NCBI RefSeq assembly: GCF_001044255.1
Contig: NZ_JYNX01000022.1
Coordinates: 1-49,863, forward strand
DNA from: Mycolicibacterium chubuense
GTDB lineage: Bacteria; Actinomycetota; Actinomycetes; Mycobacteriales; Mycobacteriaceae
Length of the DNA: 49,863 bases
Direction of reading: 5' to 3'
Position numbers and translations under genes: made by a program. This document shows, piece by piece, positions 43,699 to 49,863 of this stretch. The first letter of the stretch is position 1. Each line of letters opens with the position of its first letter. The notes below the pieces were generated by a model. The model did not search any database and had not been told where the DNA came from. It saw nothing but the letters and a program-made list of their open reading frames with translations.

Positions 43699-44907
43699 TT
43701 AGCCCCGGGTGAGCGCCGCCACGCACTCGACGTGGTGGGTCAACGGGAACGAGTCGAACACCCGCAGCTGCTCGACCTGATAGCCGCGTTCCCGGTACAG
43801 GCCGATATCGCGCGCGAAAGATGCTGCCTCGCAACCGATGTGCACGATGCGCGGCACCTCGGCGGCGGCCAGCTGATCGATCACGTCGCGACCCGCGCCG
43901 GTGCGGGGCGGATCGAGCACCGCGACATCGGCCCGCGTCGAGGTGCGCTCCAGCGCCCGGCGCACCGAATCGGTGACCACCGAGACGGTGTCCAGATCGG
44001 CCAGCGCGGTGCGCGCCGCCCGCGAGGCGCCGCGTGAGGTGTCGACGCTGAGTACCTGTCCGGTCTCCCCGACCGCGCCCGCCAGCGCCGCCGCGAACAC
44101 GCCCGCACCGCCGTAGAGGTCCCACGCGGTCATGCCCGGTTCGAGCTGCGCCCACTCGCTCACCAGCGCGCTGTAGAGCTCCGGGGCGTCCCGGTGGGCC
44201 TGCCAGAACGCCGTCACCGGCACCCGCCACGTCCGCCCGGCGACCCGCTGCACGGTGTCGTAGTCCCCCTCGACCACCTCGGTCCGCCGGCCCCGGCCCG
44301 CGACCACCACGTGGCGCCCGCCCTCGGCGTCGATCGCCACGTGCACGGCCGCATCGGAGGGCCATGACCGTTGCGCGACGTCGGCCAGCATGCCGGCGGG
44401 CAGCTGCGCGCAATCGAGCCGGTGCACCAGCTCGGCGCTGTGATACCGGTGGAAACCGGCCCGCCCGTCCGCGGAGACGTCGAGACGCACCCGCGTCCGC
44501 CACCCGGTGTGGCCGGCCTCCCCCACCGCCTCGGCTGTCGCGTCCTCCTCGGCGCGCCAGTGGTAATTACCCAGCCGCGCAAGCTGATTGGCGACCACGG
44601 CGCCCTTGAGCCGGCGTGCCGCGGCGGGTTCGGCGAACGCGAGGTCGCAACACCCTGCACCGTCCACCCCGGCGATCGGGCACCACGGCTCGACGCGGTC
44701 GGGCGACGGCTCGAGCACCTCGAGCACCTCGGCGTTCCAGTACTTTTCGCGCGCCGCCGCGCTGCGCACCACCCGCGCCCGCACCGTCTCCCCCGGCAAG
44801 GCGTAGCGCACGAACACCACCCGCCCGTCGTGGCGGGCCACGCAGCTGCCGCCGTTGGCGGCGGCCCCGGTGGTCAGGATCAGTTCGTCCGGCCGCTCAT
44901 CGATCAA
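43699..44907 (-). CDS. TrmA/RumA-type RNA uracil-C5 methyltransferase (Rv2689c-like)
   Basis: A 402-aa SAM-dependent methyltransferase of the 23S rRNA/tRNA m5U class. A TRAM-like N-terminal barrel (GGSCVARHDGRVVFVRYALPGE) precedes a Cys-containing segment WCPIAGVDGAGCCDLAF, an actinobacterial variant of the Fe-S motif. The SAM motif is AWDLYGGAGVFAAALA, followed by VLDPPRTGAG and the catalytic Cys in HIGCEAASFARDIG. TTG 44907 overlaps the permease stop by 4 bp (TTGA), and gives a length like that of Rv2689c. Confidence 0.87.
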   Translation of the reverse strand: MIDERPDELILTTGAAANGGSCVARHDGRVVFVRYALPGETVRARVVRSAAAREKYWNAEVLEVLEPSPDRVEPWCPIAGVDGAGCCDLAFAEPAAARRLKGAVVANQLARLGNYHWRAEEDATAEAVGEAGHTGWRTRVRLDVSADGRAGFHRYHSAELVHRLDCAQLPAGMLADVAQRSWPSDAAVHVAIDAEGGRHVVVAGRGRRTEVVEGDYDTVQRVAGRTWRVPVTAFWQAHRDAPELYSALVSEWAQLEPGMTAWDLYGGAGVFAAALAGAVGETGQVLSVDTSRGASRAARTALADLDTVSVVTDSVRRALERTSTRADVAVLDPPRTGAGRDVIDQLAAAEVPRIVHIGCEAASFARDIGLYRERGYQVEQLRVFDSFPLTHHVECVAALTRG

Positions 44908-46898
44908 TCCAGGAACCCCTTGCGCGCGTCGCCGGGTGCGGACTGCGGCGCGAGTTTCTTCAGCCGCTCCGACGATGACAGCTGCCAGGGCACCGAGGTC
45001 ACCATGACGTTGGGCTCGAACAGCAGCCGGCCCTTCAAGCGCAGCGCGCTCTGGTTGTGCAGCACCTGCTCCCACCAGTGGCCGACGACGTACTCGGGGA
45101 TGAACACCGTCACCACCGTGCGCGGGGACTCCCGGCTCACCCGTTTGACGTATTCGAGCACCGGGCGGGTGATCTCGCGGTAGGGCGAGGCGATCACCTT
45201 GAGGGGCACGCTGATGTCGCTGGACTCCCACTTGTGCACCAGTTCGCGGGTCTCGGCGTCGTCGACGCTGACCGTGATCGCCTCCAGCACGTCGGGCCGC
45301 GTCGCCCGCGCGTAGGCCAGCGCGCGCAGCGTGGGCAGGTGCACGTTGGACACCAGCACGACCGCGTGGTTGCGGCTGGGCAGCACGATGTCCTCGGTCT
45401 CGGCGGCGCGGGCCTCGAGCTCCCGGCTGACCGACGCGTAATGGCGGTGGATCAGCTTCATGATGAAGAACAGGGCGCCCATCGCCAGGATCGCGATCCA
45501 GGCACCCACCAGGAACTTGGTGAGCACCACGATGATCAGCACGGTGCCGGTGCACAGGAAGCCGATGGTGTTGATCACCCGGGAGCGCATCATCCGGGCC
45601 CGGGCCGGGCCGTCGGTCTCGGTGCGCAGCAACCGCGTCCAGTGCCGCACCATGCCGATCTGGCTGAGCGTGAACGACACGAACACCCCGACGATGTAGA
45701 GCTGGATCAGCGCGGTCACCTGGGCCTGGAACGCCACGATGAACGCGACCGCACCGAACGCCAGGAACAGGATGCCGTTGGAGAACGCGAGCCGGTCACC
45801 GCGGGTGTGCAGCTGGCGCGGCAGGTAACGGTCCTGCGCCAGAATCGAACCCAGCACCGGGAACCCGTTGAACGCGGTGTTGGCGGCCAGCACCAGGATC
45901 AGCGCGGTGACGCCGGTGATCAGGTACAGCCCGATCGGGAAGTCGTGGAACACCGCGTCGGCCAGCTGAGCCACCAGCGTCTTCTGCTGATAGTCCGGCG
46001 GGGCCCCGCCGAGCTGTTCGAGCGGCCGTTCGGCGATCTGCGCCCCGGTCGCCTTGGCCAGCATGATGATGCCCATGAACAGCGTGATCGCGATGACGCC
46101 CAGCAGCAGCAGGGTGGTGGCGGCGTTGCGCGACTTGGGTTTCTGGAACGCGGGCACCCCGTTGCTGATCGCCTCCACCCCCGTCAGTGCCGCGCTGCCC
46201 GACGAGAACGCGCGGGCGATCAGGAACACCAGCGCGAAGCCCAGGACGTCGCCGTGCTCGGAGTGCATCTCGAAACCGGCCGATTCCGCGCGCAGATCGT
46301 GGCCCAGCACGTAGATCTGGAAGAACCCCCAGGCCAGCATGATGTACATGCCGATCATGAAGGCGTAGGTCGGGATCGCGAACGCTGTCCCCGACTCACG
46401 GATGCCGCGCAGGTTCAGCGACGCCAGGATCGTGATCGCGGCGATCGCGAACCACACCTTGTGCTGGTCGACGAACGGGATCGCCGAGCCGATGTTCGAC
46501 ATCGCCGAGGACATCGACACCGCCACCGTCAGCACGTAATCGACGAGCAGCGCGCTGGCGACCGTCAGTCCCGCGGTGGGGCCCAGGTTGGTCGTCACCA
46601 CCTCGTAGTCGCCGCCGCCGGACGGGTAGGCGTGCACGTTCTGGCGGTAGCTCGCGATCACGATCATCATCACCGCGGCGACCACCAGGCCGATCCACGG
46701 CGCCATCGAGTACGCGGACAGCCCCGCGACCGACAGCACCAGGAAGATCTCCTCCGGGGCGTAGGCGACCGAGGACAGCGCGTCGGAGGCGAAGACCGGA
46801 AGCGCGATCCGCTTGGGCAACAGGGTGTGCGCCAGCTTGTCGCTGCGGAACGGCCGGCCCAGTACGAGCCGCCGCGCGGCCGTCGAAAGCTTGGACAC
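44904..46898 (-). CDS. APC-family amino-acid/potassium permease (Rv2690c-like)
   Basis: A 664-aa membrane transporter. About twelve hydrophobic segments begin at ALPVFASDALSSVAYAPEEI, the APC signature helix. A soluble C-terminal domain of about 150 residues follows (HAVVLVSNVHLPTLRAL, TVSVDDAETRELV, VVTVFIPEYVVGHWWEQVLHN), as in the KUP/KimA-like high-affinity K+ importers. It diverges from trkA/trkB across 120 bp, which supports a potassium role. GTG 46898 gives MSKLSTAARR; TTG 46907 is the alternative. Confidence 0.87.
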   Translation of the reverse strand: MSKLSTAARRLVLGRPFRSDKLAHTLLPKRIALPVFASDALSSVAYAPEEIFLVLSVAGLSAYSMAPWIGLVVAAVMMIVIASYRQNVHAYPSGGGDYEVVTTNLGPTAGLTVASALLVDYVLTVAVSMSSAMSNIGSAIPFVDQHKVWFAIAAITILASLNLRGIRESGTAFAIPTYAFMIGMYIMLAWGFFQIYVLGHDLRAESAGFEMHSEHGDVLGFALVFLIARAFSSGSAALTGVEAISNGVPAFQKPKSRNAATTLLLLGVIAITLFMGIIMLAKATGAQIAERPLEQLGGAPPDYQQKTLVAQLADAVFHDFPIGLYLITGVTALILVLAANTAFNGFPVLGSILAQDRYLPRQLHTRGDRLAFSNGILFLAFGAVAFIVAFQAQVTALIQLYIVGVFVSFTLSQIGMVRHWTRLLRTETDGPARARMMRSRVINTIGFLCTGTVLIIVVLTKFLVGAWIAILAMGALFFIMKLIHRHYASVSRELEARAAETEDIVLPSRNHAVVLVSNVHLPTLRALAYARATRPDVLEAITVSVDDAETRELVHKWESSDISVPLKVIASPYREITRPVLEYVKRVSRESPRTVVTVFIPEYVVGHWWEQVLHNQSALRLKGRLLFEPNVMVTSVPWQLSSSERLKKLAPQSAPGDARKGFLD

Positions 46899-47018
46899 GA
46901 GTGCCAAGGGTAAGCCCGACGGTCACCGGACGCTGCAAAGCTGTAGCGTTCCCCTGAGCACTCCGTGGCGGTAGGTGCCAGACCGCCGCGTTCGGCCCCG
47001 CCGGAAAGGACACCCCAG

Positions 47019-47687
47019 GTGCGTGTAGTGGTGATGGGATGCGGCCGGGTCGGCGCCTCCCTGTCCGACAGTCTGGCCCGGATCGGCCACGACGTCGCCG
47101 TCATCGACCGCGACGCGACGGCCTTTCACCGGCTGTCCCCCGAGTTCTCCGGCGAACGCGTGCTGGGCATGGGGTTCGACCGCGACGTGCTGATCCGGGC
47201 GGGAATCGAGGGCGCGGCGGCGTTCGCGGCGGTGTCCTCGGGCGACAACTCCAACATCATCTCCGCGCGGGTGGCGCGGGAGACCTTCGGCGTGCAGCGC
47301 GTGGTCGCGCGCATCTACGACGCCAAACGTGCTGCGGTCTACGAGCGGCTGGGCATCCCGACGGTGGCGACGGTGCCGTGGACCACCGATCGGCTGCTCA
47401 ACGTGCTGATCCGTGAGACCGAGACCACCAAGTGGCGCGACCCTTCCGGCAACGTCGGCGTCGCCGAGCTCGCCCTGCACGAGAACTGGGTCGGCCGCCG
47501 CCTGACCGATCTGGAAGCCGCGACATCGGGCCGGGCCGCGTTCATCATCCGATTCGGCGCCGGTCTGCTGCCCGACGGGAAAACCGTGATCCAGGCCGGA
47601 GATCAGGTGTACCTGGCCGCGATCTCCGGACACATCGCCGAGGCGCTGGCCATCGCGGCGCTGCCGCCGAGCGAGGAGGCGGAATGA
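47019..47687 (+). CDS. ceoB: TrkA-type potassium uptake regulator (CeoB)
   Basis: A 222-aa cytosolic RCK/KTN protein that binds NAD(H) or nucleotides and gates K+ transporters. The Rossmann motif VVVMGCGRVGASLSDSLARIG is at the N-terminus. A TrkA-C domain follows (GVAELALHENWVGRRLTDLE to AGDQVYLAAISGH). GTG 47019 is preceded by GGAAAGGA. Its stop overlaps the next gene by 4 bp (ATGA). Position equals Rv2691. Confidence 0.92.
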   Translation: MRVVVMGCGRVGASLSDSLARIGHDVAVIDRDATAFHRLSPEFSGERVLGMGFDRDVLIRAGIEGAAAFAAVSSGDNSNIISARVARETFGVQRVVARIYDAKRAAVYERLGIPTVATVPWTTDRLLNVLIRETETTKWRDPSGNVGVAELALHENWVGRRLTDLEAATSGRAAFIIRFGAGLLPDGKTVIQAGDQVYLAAISGHIAEALAIAALPPSEEAE

Positions 47688-48349
47688 GAGTCGCCATCGC
47701 CGGGGCAGGCGCCGTCGGCCGGTCCATCGCCCGCGAACTGGTGGAGTCTCACGACGTCACGCTGCTGGAACGCAACCCCGAGCACATCGACGTCGAGGCG
47801 ATCCCCGCGGCACACTGGCGCCTCGGCGATGCGTGTGAGTTGAGCCTGCTGGAGGCGGTCGGGCTCCACGAGTTCGACGTCGTGATCGCCGCGACCGGCG
47901 ACGACAAGGCCAACGTCGTGCTCAGCCTGCTGTCGAAGACCGAGTTCGCGGTGCCCCGCGTGGTGGCCCGCGTCAACGATCCGCGCAACGAGTGGCTGTT
48001 CGACGAGGCCTGGGGTGTCGACGTCGCGGTGTCCACTCCGCGCATGCTGGCCTCGCTGGTCGAGGAGGCGGTGTCGGTCGGGGATCTGGTGCGGCTGATG
48101 GAGTTCCGCAAGGGGCAGGCCAATCTCGTCGAGATCACGCTGCCCGACGACACCCCGTGGGGCGGCAAGCCCGTCAAGCGGCTGGAGTTGCCGCGCGACG
48201 CGACGCTGGTGACGATTCTGCGCGGGCCCCGGGTGATCGTGCCCGAGCGTGACGAACCGCTCGAAGGGGGCGACGAGTTGCTGTTCGTCGCCGTCGCCGA
48301 GGTGGAGGATCAACTACGCGAACTGCTGCTGCATCCGCAGCAGCGCTGA
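47684..48349 (+). CDS. ceoC: TrkA-type potassium uptake regulator, second subunit (CeoC)
   Basis: A 221-aa partner of the preceding protein with the same plan: Rossmann motif MRVAIAGAGAVGRSIARELV, Asp/Glu-containing second strand LLERNPEHID, and a TrkA-C domain (QANLVEITLPDDTPWGGKPV to LEGGDELLFVAVAEVEDQL). ATG 47684 overlaps the ceoB stop, indicating coupled translation and a likely heteromer. Position equals Rv2692. Confidence 0.92.
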   Translation: MRVAIAGAGAVGRSIARELVESHDVTLLERNPEHIDVEAIPAAHWRLGDACELSLLEAVGLHEFDVVIAATGDDKANVVLSLLSKTEFAVPRVVARVNDPRNEWLFDEAWGVDVAVSTPRMLASLVEEAVSVGDLVRLMEFRKGQANLVEITLPDDTPWGGKPVKRLELPRDATLVTILRGPRVIVPERDEPLEGGDELLFVAVAEVEDQLRELLLHPQQR

Positions 48350-48355
48350 GGCCGC

Positions 48356-49036
48356 TCAGCTGTTCTCGTGCACCGCGTCGTCGGTGCCGGCCGGCGTCTC
48401 GGCGCGCACCGCGCGCTGCGCGGCACGGATCGCGCCGTAGGTGACCAGAGCAGCGATCGCGGTCAACGGCCACCCCATCGCGATGCGGGCGACGCCGAGC
48501 CATCCCGTCTGGTCCTCTTCATAGAGGTGCTGCTGCACCAGGAAGCGCGACGCGAACACCGCCACCCAGACGAGGGTTGCGACGTCGAAGGCGTACACGG
48601 CCCGGCGCACGTCGCGCCAGCCCCGGTCCTGGGTGTGCACCCAGCCCCAGATGTAGCCGACGACCGGCCGGCGGATCACCACCGACACGGCGAACACCAC
48701 CGCCCAGATCAGCGACGTCCAGATGCCGAGCAGGAAGTAGCCCTTGGAGGCGCCGACCAGGTACGCGATCAGAGCGCTGATGCCGACACCGAAGAACCCG
48801 GAGATCGCCGGCTGGACGGAGTCCTTGCGGAACAGCCGCCAGAACAGGATCAGCGTCGCGACACCCAGCGCGGCCGCGATGGCCGGCAGCAGCCCGAATG
48901 CCGTGGAGACCGGCACGAAGACCACGACCGGCAGTGACGAGTAGATGAGGCCGCTGACGCCACCCATCTGCTCGAGCACGGCGGCGCCGCGTGCCGGCGA
49001 GGTCTGAGCGCCCGGATCGGTACCGGGTTCGCTCAC
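48356..49036 (-). CDS. DUF3159 membrane protein (Rv2693c-like)
   Basis: A 226-aa protein with about six hydrophobic segments (SGLIYSSLPVVVFVPVSTAF, LGVATLILFWRLF, GFFGVGISALIAYLVGA, LGIWTSLIWAVVFAVSVVI, FDVATLVWVAVFASRFLV, LTAIAALVTYGAIRAA). The motif RKDSVQPAISGFFGVGISAL is typical of the family. Function unknown; VIT-like ion transport has been proposed only by resemblance. GTG 49036 overlaps the upstream OB-fold gene stop by 4 bp. Confidence 0.85.
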   Translation of the reverse strand: MSEPGTDPGAQTSPARGAAVLEQMGGVSGLIYSSLPVVVFVPVSTAFGLLPAIAAALGVATLILFWRLFRKDSVQPAISGFFGVGISALIAYLVGASKGYFLLGIWTSLIWAVVFAVSVVIRRPVVGYIWGWVHTQDRGWRDVRRAVYAFDVATLVWVAVFASRFLVQQHLYEEDQTGWLGVARIAMGWPLTAIAALVTYGAIRAAQRAVRAETPAGTDDAVHENS

Positions 49037-49404
49037 TTCTGGATCTCGTAGTGGGGGTTGTAGATCGCCTTGGTGCCGTTGTCGAGCTTGCCGACGCGGC
49101 CGTGCACCTTGAGCGTGCGGCCGGACTCGATGCCCGGGATGCGGCGCTGGCCCAGCCAGACCAACATCACCGAATCGGTGCCGTCGAACAGTTCGGCCTT
49201 CACGCCACCCGAGCACCCCTTGCCGTTGCACTCGACGCTGCGCAGGGTGCCGATCATGGTCACCTCTTGGCCGCGATGGCAGTCGATCGCCTTCTGCGCC
49301 CCGGTGCTCGCCACGTCGTCGCTGAGTTCCTCGACGTCGAGCTGTTCCGGGTCCTCGGTCAACCGACGGGTGAGCCGTCGCAGGTAACCCTCGGCCGTGG
49401 CCAT
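49033..49404 (-). CDS. OB-fold nucleic-acid-binding domain protein (Rv2694c-like)
   Basis: A 123-aa soluble protein with a predicted OB barrel (EVTMIGTLRSVECNGKGCSG, VKAELFDGTDSVMLVWLGQ, RTLKVHGRVGKLDNGTKAIY). Related to the ssDNA/RNA-binding OB domains of RecG-like proteins. ATG 49404 follows AGGAGAAGCC. It is coupled to DUF3159 through GTGA. A GGTACGTACC palindrome lies 32 bp upstream of the start (49436-49445). Confidence 0.86.
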   Translation of the reverse strand: MATAEGYLRRLTRRLTEDPEQLDVEELSDDVASTGAQKAIDCHRGQEVTMIGTLRSVECNGKGCSGGVKAELFDGTDSVMLVWLGQRRIPGIESGRTLKVHGRVGKLDNGTKAIYNPHYEIQK

Positions 49405-49541
49405 GGCTTCTCCTGACCTTCTGTCACATCTTTGTGGTACGTACCCCAACCAAACGCCACGGTAGACCTCTTGGTTCCCAGATGCGAACCACCGCGGCGG
49501 GTCGCAGCGAAGGGTTTTCCACCACCAGGCACGATCGAAAC

Positions 49542-49863
49542 ATGGCGGTCGATCTGCGCGGCGTCACCACGGTTCTGCTCCCCGGCACCGGATCGGACGA
49601 CGACTTCGTCTACCGGGCCTTCTCGCCGGCATTGCACCAGGTCGGAGCGGTCGTCGTGACCCCGCCGCCGCAGCCGCACCGGCTCGTCGAGGGCTACCGC
49701 GACGAATTGTCCGGGGCCGCACGGTCGGGACCGATCGCGGTCGGCGGAGTGTCGATCGGCGCGGCGGTCGCCGCGGCGTGGGCCCTGTCACATCCGGGCC
49801 GGGTGGTGGCCGTGCTGGCCGCGCTGCCGGCCTGGACCGGCGAGCCCGACGCCGCACCCGCCG
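49542..49863 (+). CDS. Alpha/beta hydrolase, N-terminal part (Rv2695-like)
   Basis: The gene runs off the window after 107 codons. The start is ATG 49542. LLPGTGSDDDFVYRAFSPAL is an oxyanion-hole segment, and IAVGGVSIGAAVAAAWALSH is a nucleophile elbow with Ser in G-x-S-x-G. It has no signal peptide. It is divergent from the OB-fold gene. Position equals Rv2695. Confidence 0.8.
   Translation, partial: MAVDLRGVTTVLLPGTGSDDDFVYRAFSPALHQVGAVVVTPPPQPHRLVEGYRDELSGAARSGPIAVGGVSIGAAVAAAWALSHPGRVVAVLAALPAWTGEPDAAPA

Noticed and set aside
45057-46913. 618-codon plus-strand open frame opposite the APC permease
   Set aside because: Its translation is an uninterrupted run of His/Arg/Gln/Asp-rich low-complexity sequence, the antisense of a membrane protein.

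Overview
The window is GC-rich, densely coded DNA from a mycobacterium, most likely an environmental rapid grower of the Mycolicibacterium type. The main evidence is gene order. From about 21.5 kb to the right end the genes follow the M. tuberculosis H37Rv order of roughly Rv2667 to Rv2695: clpC2, secreted protein, GNAT, zapE, ribD-like, TAP-like lipoprotein, aftC, msrB, hemQ-hemY-hemE, DUF3000, RNase D, dxs, RNA methyltransferase, APC permease, trkA/trkB pair, DUF3159, OB-fold protein, alpha/beta hydrolase. AftC, a Ddn-like domain and an F420-type PPOX protein fit the same group. Species cannot be assigned from what is visible.

Region by region. (1) 1-3118: a truncated molybdate-type ABC ATPase whose first codons look like a different family (DUF302), then a membrane GGDEF-EAL protein with a frameshift in its EAL domain. 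(2) 3.1-7.5 kb: a SigF-family sigma factor facing a STAS anti-anti-sigma protein across a perfect bidirectional hairpin, then a compact minus-strand cassette: a small repeat peptide (three 23-residue repeats), a JmjC/cupin oxygenase and a sucrase/ferredoxin-like protein. (3) 7.7-16.6 kb: an L,D-transpeptidase, then an accessory stress-type block with a FAD monooxygenase fused to a Ddn-like domain, a ClC chloride channel with CBS domains, a second SigF-family sigma factor, a MarR regulator and a DUF2254 membrane protein. Four near-identical palindromes (GCAAT-N-ATTGC type) stand in front of the monooxygenase, channel, sigma factor and MarR genes, so the block looks like one MarR regulon. (4) 16.8-17.8 kb: tRNA-Val(CAC) on minus; tRNA-Gly(GCC), tRNA-Cys(GCA) and tRNA-Val(GAC) on plus; no integrase nearby. 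(5) 18-21.4 kb: small, mostly secreted or unknown mycobacterial proteins, a Cys-rich mini-protein, an AraC-type HTH protein and an SRPBCC protein. (6) 21.4-36 kb: the conserved core, including clpC2 behind two 17-bp palindromes, cell-wall arabinan synthesis (aftC), the haem operon and RNase D. (7) 36-40.3 kb: accessory genes inserted between rnd and dxs (hydrolase, fused E1 dehydrogenase, acyl-CoA dehydrogenase remnant, secreted lipase). (8) 40.4-49.9 kb: dxs, nhaA, RNA methyltransferase, permease, Trk potassium regulators, DUF3159, OB-fold protein and the start of an alpha/beta hydrolase.

Two systems deserve follow-up. One is the repeat-peptide/JmjC/ferredoxin-like cassette at 5167-7529, a candidate enzyme-substrate pair in which repeats of a small Asp/Gly/His-rich protein may be hydroxylated. 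The other is the MarR-palindrome regulon at 9.08-14.7 kb, which puts a SigF-type sigma factor under the same operator as a redox fusion enzyme and a chloride channel.
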